This document shows positions 5,920 to 9,829 of a stretch of DNA of 9,829 nucleotides, piece by piece. The position numbers and the translations under genes were made by a program. A model generated the notes under the pieces. The model saw only the letters and a program-made list of their open reading frames with translations. It was not told the DNA's origin and searched no databases. Position 1 is the first letter of the stretch; each line of letters begins with the position of its first letter. Origin of the DNA: Lonsdalea quercina subsp. quercina (GTDB taxonomy: Bacteria > Pseudomonadota > Gammaproteobacteria > Enterobacterales > Enterobacteriaceae); NCBI RefSeq assembly GCF_000688655.1, contig NZ_JIBO01000017.1, forward strand, positions 21,307 through 31,135. Reading direction: 5' to 3'.

Positions 5920-7203
5920 ATGAGCTCAATTCAGGAAAGCAGCGCGGTTTTCGACACCGCCGCCACCTGGCGCAAAAGCGACACCGTCTGGATGCTGGGA
6001 CTGTATGGCACGGCCATCGGCGCCGGGGTGCTGTTTCTGCCCATTAATGCCGGTATCGGCGGTTTGTTGCCGCTCATCATCATGGCGATTATCGCGTTTC
6101 CCATGACGCACTATTCACATCGCGCGCTATGCCGTTTCGTCCTGTCAGGCAAAGGGGACGCGGAGGACATCACCGAGGTGGTGGAGGAGCATTTCGGCAC
6201 CCGGGCCGGTCATCTCATTACCCTGCTGTACTTTTTCGCTATTTATCCCATTCTTCTCGTTTATAGCGTGGCGATCACCAATACCGTCGACAGCTTCATC
6301 ACCCACCAGCTGCACCTGCCTTCGCCGCCGCGCGCGCTGCTCGCGCTGACGCTGATTCTATGCCTGATGTTCGTGGTGCGCTTCGGAGAAGCCACTATCG
6401 TGAAAGCGATGAGCGTGCTGGTATATCCGTTTCTGGCCGTGCTGTTGCTGCTGGCCTGCTATCTGGTGCCGCACTGGAATCTATCGGTATTCCAGACGTT
6501 GTCCCTGTCCGGCACCGTGAACGGCAGCAGCCTGCCCGCGACGCTGTGGCTGGCGATACCGGTGATGGTGTTCTCCTTTAACCACTCGCCGATTATCTCG
6601 TCTTTCGCCGTCGCCAAGCGCAAGGAGTATGGCGATGCGGCGGAGGAGAAGTGCGCGCGTATTCTGTCCTACAGCCATGTGATGATGGTGCTGACGGTGA
6701 TGTTCTTCGTGTTCAGCTGCGTGCTGGCGCTGTCGCCGAAAGAGCTGATGGCGGCGAAAACGCAAAATATTTCTATCTTGTCGTATCTGGCGAACCATTT
6801 TGACAGCACGCTCATTGGCTATGCGGCGCCGCTGATCGCGACCGTCGCTATCTCCAAGTCGTTCCTGGGTCACTATCTTGGCGCGGGCGAGGGATTCAAC
6901 GGACTGATGGTGAAAACGCTGCGGCGGGGCGGCAAAACGCTGGCTCCTCGCACGCTGAACCGTATCACTACCCTTTTTATGCTGCTGACCACCTGGCTGG
7001 TGGCCACGTGGAACCCCAGCATTTTGGGGATGATTGAAACGCTGGGCGGCCCGATTATCGCCTGCCTGCTGTTTTTGATGCCGATGTATGCGATCCATCG
7101 CGTCCCCGCGATGCGGCGCTACAGCGGCCTGCTCAGCAATCTCTTCGTGACGCTGACGGGACTGATTGCAATGACCGCCATTATCTACAGCCTGTGTCAA
7201 TAA
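5920..7203 (+). CDS. sdaC: Serine/proton symporter (HAAAP family)
   Basis: Inner-membrane transporter that brings in L-serine with protons. Length is 427 residues against 429 for E. coli SdaC; similarity runs end to end and is closer than to TdcC (443 residues). About eleven membrane helices are visible. Conserved stretches are LGLYGTAIGAGVLFLPINAG (residues 26-45), DITEVVEEHFG (83-93), YFFAIYPILLVYSVAITNT (104-122), VFSFNHSPIISSFAVAKR (217-234), SFLGHYLGAGEGFNG (314-328) and NPSILGMIETLGGPII (365-380). The start at 5920 has AGGAG 8 bases upstream and fits the family N-terminus; the frame is open further up but that part is not protein-like. In E. coli sdaB (serine deaminase) follows; here it is absent and a 12-bp hairpin then ppk follow. 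The long leader suggests its own regulation. Confidence 0.95.
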   Translation: MSSIQESSAVFDTAATWRKSDTVWMLGLYGTAIGAGVLFLPINAGIGGLLPLIIMAIIAFPMTHYSHRALCRFVLSGKGDAEDITEVVEEHFGTRAGHLITLLYFFAIYPILLVYSVAITNTVDSFITHQLHLPSPPRALLALTLILCLMFVVRFGEATIVKAMSVLVYPFLAVLLLLACYLVPHWNLSVFQTLSLSGTVNGSSLPATLWLAIPVMVFSFNHSPIISSFAVAKRKEYGDAAEEKCARILSYSHVMMVLTVMFFVFSCVLALSPKELMAAKTQNISILSYLANHFDSTLIGYAAPLIATVAISKSFLGHYLGAGEGFNGLMVKTLRRGGKTLAPRTLNRITTLFMLLTTWLVATWNPSILGMIETLGGPIIACLLFLMPMYAIHRVPAMRRYSGLLSNLFVTLTGLIAMTAIIYSLCQ

Positions 7204-7208
7204 GCCGC

Positions 7209-7235
7209 AGCGTACGGCGTTACACGCCGTACGCT
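7209..7235 (+). terminator. 12-bp perfect hairpin after sdaC, no T-run
   Basis: AGCGTACGGCGT (7209-7220), loop TAC, ACGCCGTACGCT (7224-7235), starting 5 bases after the sdaC stop. The stem is strong enough for a terminator but CCACCTCTGG follows instead of Ts, and no T-run lies on the other strand. It may slow polymerase or protect the 3' end. It marks the end of the sdaC unit. Confidence 0.5.
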
Positions 7236-7288
7236 CCACCTCTGGTATTGACCACCCAGTATGCCGTTGACGCTTTTTTGAACAGGTT

Positions 7289-7316
7289 GTTGAACGTCTC
7301 CTCACGCCCGTTCAAC
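7289..7316. repeat. Inverted repeat GTTGAACG/CGTTCAAC upstream of ppk
   Basis: A perfect 8-bp inverted repeat with a 12-base centre (7289-7296 and 7309-7316). A further TTGAAC is at 7278-7283, in direct repeat with the left arm. It lies about 110 bases before ppk and upstream of the likely promoter, a place for a regulator site. I do not recognise it. Confidence 0.35.
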
Positions 7317-7352
7317 GGCATAAGAAAAAGTCCATTTGAATACTCGCCACGC

Positions 7353-7386
7353 CCGTCATTCACGCGCCATAATGGTAATGGATAGT
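7353..7386 (+). promoter_or_regulatory. Possible PhoB box and -10 of ppk
   Basis: CCGTCAT (7353-7359), four bases, GCGCCAT (7364-7370) match the PhoB direct-repeat consensus CTGTCAT at 6/7 and 4/7. Ten bases later is GATAGT (7381-7386, 4/6 to the -10), the usual PhoB promoter spacing, and no normal -35 is seen. Phosphate control of ppk is known in other enterobacteria. The second half-site is poor, so this is tentative. Confidence 0.3.
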
Positions 7387-7422
7387 AGAAACACTTCAGT
7401 AAAATCATTTAACGGAGTGAGA

Positions 7423-9486
7423 ATGAGTCAGGACAAACTCTACATAGACAAAGAGTTGAGTTGGTTATCTTTCAATGAACGCGTACTTCAAGAAGCCGCC
7501 GACAAGAATAATCCACTGATTGAACGTATGCGCTTTCTGGGCATCTACTCCAGCAATCTGGACGAGTTCTACAAGGTCCGATTCGCCGATCTGAAACGCC
7601 GAATTCTGATTAACGAAGAGCAAGGCTCCGCCAGCGGACTGCGTCACCTGCTGAGCAAAATTCAGATGCGTGTACTGAAAACCGATCAGCTGTTTGACAA
7701 CCTGTATAACGAGCTGCTGCTGGAGATGGCGCGTAACCAGATTTTTTTGGTCAACGAGCGTCAGGTGTCGCCCAACCAGCAGGCGTGGCTGCGCGACTAT
7801 TTCAAGCACTACCTGCGTCCGCATATCACCCCGATTCTGCTGCTGCCTGAAACTAATCTGATTCAGTTTTTGAAAGACGATTACACCTATCTGGCTATCG
7901 AAATTATTCGCGGTGAAAAGACGGACTACGCGCTGTTGGAAATCCCGTCCGACAAGGTCGCTCGCTTCGTCGATCTGCCGCCGGAAGCGCCACACCGGCG
8001 CAAGACCATGATTCTCATCGATAATATCCTGCGCTACTGTCTGGATGATATTTTCTGGGGATTCTTCGATTACGATGAGCTTAACGCCTACTCGATGAAG
8101 ATGACCCGCGACGCCGAGTACGATCTGGTGACGGAAATGGAGTCCAGCCTGTTGGAGCTGATGTCGTCCAGCCTTAAACAGCGGCTGACGGCCAAACCGG
8201 TCCGCTTTGTCTATCAGCGCGATATGCCGGATGCGATGGTGGAGTGCCTGCTCAAGAAACTGGATATCACCTCTTACGACTCGGTCATTCCCGGCGGCCG
8301 CTACCACAACTTCAAAGACTTCATCGGCTTCCCGAACGTGGGCCGCGCCAATCTGGTCAACAAGCCGCTGCCGCGCTTGCGTCATCTAGGGTTCAATCAC
8401 TTCCGCAACGGCTTTGACGCCATCCGCGAGCGCGATGTGTTGCTGTATTACCCCTACCATACCTTCGAGCATGTGCTGGAGATTCTGCGGCAGGCGTCCT
8501 TCGACCCTAGCGTGCTGGCGATCAAAATCAACATCTATCGTGTCGCCAAGGATTCGCGCATTATCAACTCCATGATCCACGCCGCGCATAACGGCAAAAA
8601 GGTGACGGTAGTGGTGGAGTTGCAGGCGCGTTTCGATGAGGCCGCCAACATTCACTGGGCGAAAAGACTGACGGAAGCCGGCGTGCACGTCATCTTCTCC
8701 ATCCCCGGGCTGAAAATTCACGCCAAGCTGTTTTTGATCTCACGGCGCGAAGGCGACAACGTGGTGCGCTATGCGCATATCGGCACCGGTAACTTCAACG
8801 AAAAAACCGCGCGGCTGTATACCGACTATTCGCTGCTGACCGCCGACGAACGTATCACCAACGAAGTGCGCCGGGTCTTCAACTTCATCGAAAACCCGTA
8901 CCGGCCGGTAACCTTCGATCACCTGCTGGTGTCCCCCCAGAACTCTCGTAGCCGCCTCTATGAGCTGATCGACCGCGAAATTGCCAACGCGCAGAACGGG
9001 CTGGAGGCGAAAATCACCCTGAAGGTGAATAACCTCGTGGACAAAGGCCTGGTGGACCGGCTGTATGCCGCGTCCGGCGCCGGAGTGAAAATGAACCTGT
9101 TGGTCCGTGGGATGTGCTCACTGATTCCCGGTATCCCGGGGATCAGTGATAATATCCGCGTCACCAGCATCATAGACCGTTATCTGGAGCATGACCGGCT
9201 GTACGTTTTCCATAACGGCGGCGACCAGCAGGTGTTTCTCTCCTCCGCCGACTGGATGACCCGCAACATCGATTACCGCATCGAAGTCGCGGTGGAAGTG
9301 CTGGACCAGACGCTGAAAGCGCGAATCCTCGACATTCTGGAGATTTTGTTCAGCGATACGGTCAAAGCTCGTGTGTTGGACAAGGAGTTGAACAATCATT
9401 ACGTCACCCGTGGCAACCGGCGCAAAGTCCGCGCCCAGAATGCGATCTATGAATATCTTAAGGTCCTTGAGCAACCCGAAGAGTAG
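7423..9486 (+). CDS. ppk: Polyphosphate kinase 1
   Basis: Makes long-chain polyphosphate from ATP reversibly, at the inner membrane in E. coli, for stress survival and phosphate storage. Length is 687 residues against 688 in E. coli. The start at 7423 gives [19 protein letters not shown], the family N-terminus, with GGAG 5 bases upstream; the frame opens earlier, at 7336, but that extension is leader sequence. The order is the N domain, head domain and two phospholipase-D-like C domains. His433 in GLKIHAKLF is the autophosphorylated histidine (E. coli His435) and His452 in [13 protein letters not shown] is the second active-site histidine. Two residues are missing against E. coli just after LPRLRH (near residue 320), which accounts for the shifted numbering; the C-terminus is one residue longer. 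A 14-bp hairpin lies at 9118-9149. ppx starts 9 bases after the stop, so the two form an operon. Confidence 0.97.
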   Translation: MSQDKLYIDKELSWLSFNERVLQEAADKNNPLIERMRFLGIYSSNLDEFYKVRFADLKRRILINEEQGSASGLRHLLSKIQMRVLKTDQLFDNLYNELLLEMARNQIFLVNERQVSPNQQAWLRDYFKHYLRPHITPILLLPETNLIQFLKDDYTYLAIEIIRGEKTDYALLEIPSDKVARFVDLPPEAPHRRKTMILIDNILRYCLDDIFWGFFDYDELNAYSMKMTRDAEYDLVTEMESSLLELMSSSLKQRLTAKPVRFVYQRDMPDAMVECLLKKLDITSYDSVIPGGRYHNFKDFIGFPNVGRANLVNKPLPRLRHLGFNHFRNGFDAIRERDVLLYYPYHTFEHVLEILRQASFDPSVLAIKINIYRVAKDSRIINSMIHAAHNGKKVTVVVELQARFDEAANIHWAKRLTEAGVHVIFSIPGLKIHAKLFLISRREGDNVVRYAHIGTGNFNEKTARLYTDYSLLTADERITNEVRRVFNFIENPYRPVTFDHLLVSPQNSRSRLYELIDREIANAQNGLEAKITLKVNNLVDKGLVDRLYAASGAGVKMNLLVRGMCSLIPGIPGISDNIRVTSIIDRYLEHDRLYVFHNGGDQQVFLSSADWMTRNIDYRIEVAVEVLDQTLKARILDILEILFSDTVKARVLDKELNNHYVTRGNRRKVRAQNAIYEYLKVLEQPEE
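9118..9149. repeat. 14-bp hairpin inside ppk
   Basis: Arms 9118-9131 and 9136-9149 pair over 14 positions with one T-G wobble (9126 with 9141) around a 4-base loop, TATC. It codes for [10 protein letters not shown], and because of the symmetry the opposite strand read in its matching frame also spells [15 protein letters not shown]-like residues are common at this place in PPK1 proteins, so the peptide is normal; the codon choice makes the DNA symmetric. Confidence 0.7.
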
Positions 9487-9495
9487 GCCAGAGCC

Positions 9496-9829
9496 ATGCC
9501 TTTAACCGAAAATATCGCTGAAAAACCCCAGGAATTCGCCGCCATCGATCTGGGCTCCAATAGCTTTCATATGGTGGTCGCCCGCGTGGTCAATGGCGCG
9601 CTTCAGGTGCTTAGCCGCCTGAAACAACGGGTGCATATGGTAGACGGACTCGACAGCCAGAATCGGTTGAGCGAGGAGTCCATGGAACGGGGTTTGAACT
9701 GTCTTACGCTGTTCGCCGAGCGCCTGCAGGGATTTCCAGCAGCCAATGTCTCTATTGTCGGCACGCACGCCTTGCGAGAAGCGCAAAACGCGCAGGAATT
9801 TCTGCACCGCGCCGCCAAAATCATCCCCT
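9496..9829 (+). CDS. ppx: Exopolyphosphatase (N-terminal part, runs off window)
   Basis: Removes terminal phosphates from long-chain polyphosphate, opposing PPK. Only the first 111 codons are present of about 510 expected from E. coli [22 protein letters not shown] (residues 13-31) is the first phosphate-binding motif of the PPX/GppA actin-like fold, and [12 protein letters not shown] (41-52), [17 protein letters not shown] (64-80) and [11 protein letters not shown] (88-98) also match PPX more closely than GppA. The start at 9496, 9 bases after ppk, has only a weak ribosome-binding site, which fits translational coupling to ppk. The adjacent gene order ppk-ppx is the same as in E. coli. Confidence 0.95.
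   Translation, partial: MPLTENIAEKPQEFAAIDLGSNSFHMVVARVVNGALQVLSRLKQRVHMVDGLDSQNRLSEESMERGLNCLTLFAERLQGFPAANVSIVGTHALREAQNAQEFLHRAAKIIP

Noticed and set aside
6481..7305. Open frame of 274 codons on the minus strand
   Set aside because: Antisense shadow of sdaC; arginine/glutamine/histidine-rich composition typical of such shadows.
7368..7373. CATAAT as the ppk -10
   Set aside because: Good hexamer, but no acceptable -35 lies 16-18 bases upstream; the GATAGT at 7381 with a PhoB-like box was preferred, tentatively.
7465..8385. Open frame of 306 codons on the minus strand
   Set aside because: Antisense shadow of ppk, no recognisable domain.
1..9829. Mobile elements, toxin-antitoxin pairs, defence genes or CRISPR arrays
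   Set aside because: No transposase, integrase, terminal repeats, regular repeat arrays or defence-type domains are seen; all large frames are housekeeping genes.

Overview
The window looks like the core chromosome of an enterobacterium (order Enterobacterales) with moderately high GC. Seven of its eight genes give proteins that align almost end to end with Escherichia coli proteins as I remember them: CysS, PpiB, LpxH, PurE, PurK, SdaC and PPK, with PPX running off the right edge. The divergence from E. coli and the different order of gene blocks suggest a lineage outside the Escherichia/Salmonella group (a Pectobacteriaceae- or Yersiniaceae-like genome is possible). The genus cannot be fixed from the sequence alone. 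I see no tRNA, rRNA, insertion sequence, prophage or CRISPR array.

Layout. Positions 1-1355 (minus) hold cysS, lacking only its last codons. Positions 1356-1696 are non-coding with several stem-loops, including an intrinsic terminator. Positions 1697-2119 (minus) encode a small four-helix DoxX-family membrane protein behind a promoter whose -10 lies inside a very good Fur box. After a GC-rich spacer, a plus-strand cluster begins: ppiB (2462-2956), lpxH (2967-3689), purE (3871-4380) and purK (4377-5447). purE has its own promoter overlapped by a PurR operator. A 472-base gap leads to sdaC (5920-7203), a serine/proton symporter gene without the serine deaminase gene that follows it in E. coli. 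Then come ppk (7423-9486) and the start of ppx (9496 to the right edge).

How the genes work together. ppiB-lpxH read as one transcription unit, with purEK downstream under purine control: PurK makes N5-CAIR from AIR, and PurE converts it to CAIR. LpxH supplies lipid X for lipid A. PPK and PPX make and degrade polyphosphate and are probably co-transcribed. CysS charges tRNA-Cys and diverges from the ppiB cluster as in E. coli, but here the DoxX gene sits between them.

The window is mostly ordinary housekeeping sequence and I do not find a convincing new multi-gene system. The most notable signals are the Fur box on the DoxX gene, the long structured leader and orphan state of sdaC, a 14-bp hairpin inside ppk whose two strands encode the same decapeptide, a perfect palindrome at the ppiB start site, and a plus-strand terminator-like hairpin between cysS and the DoxX gene with no gene to terminate.
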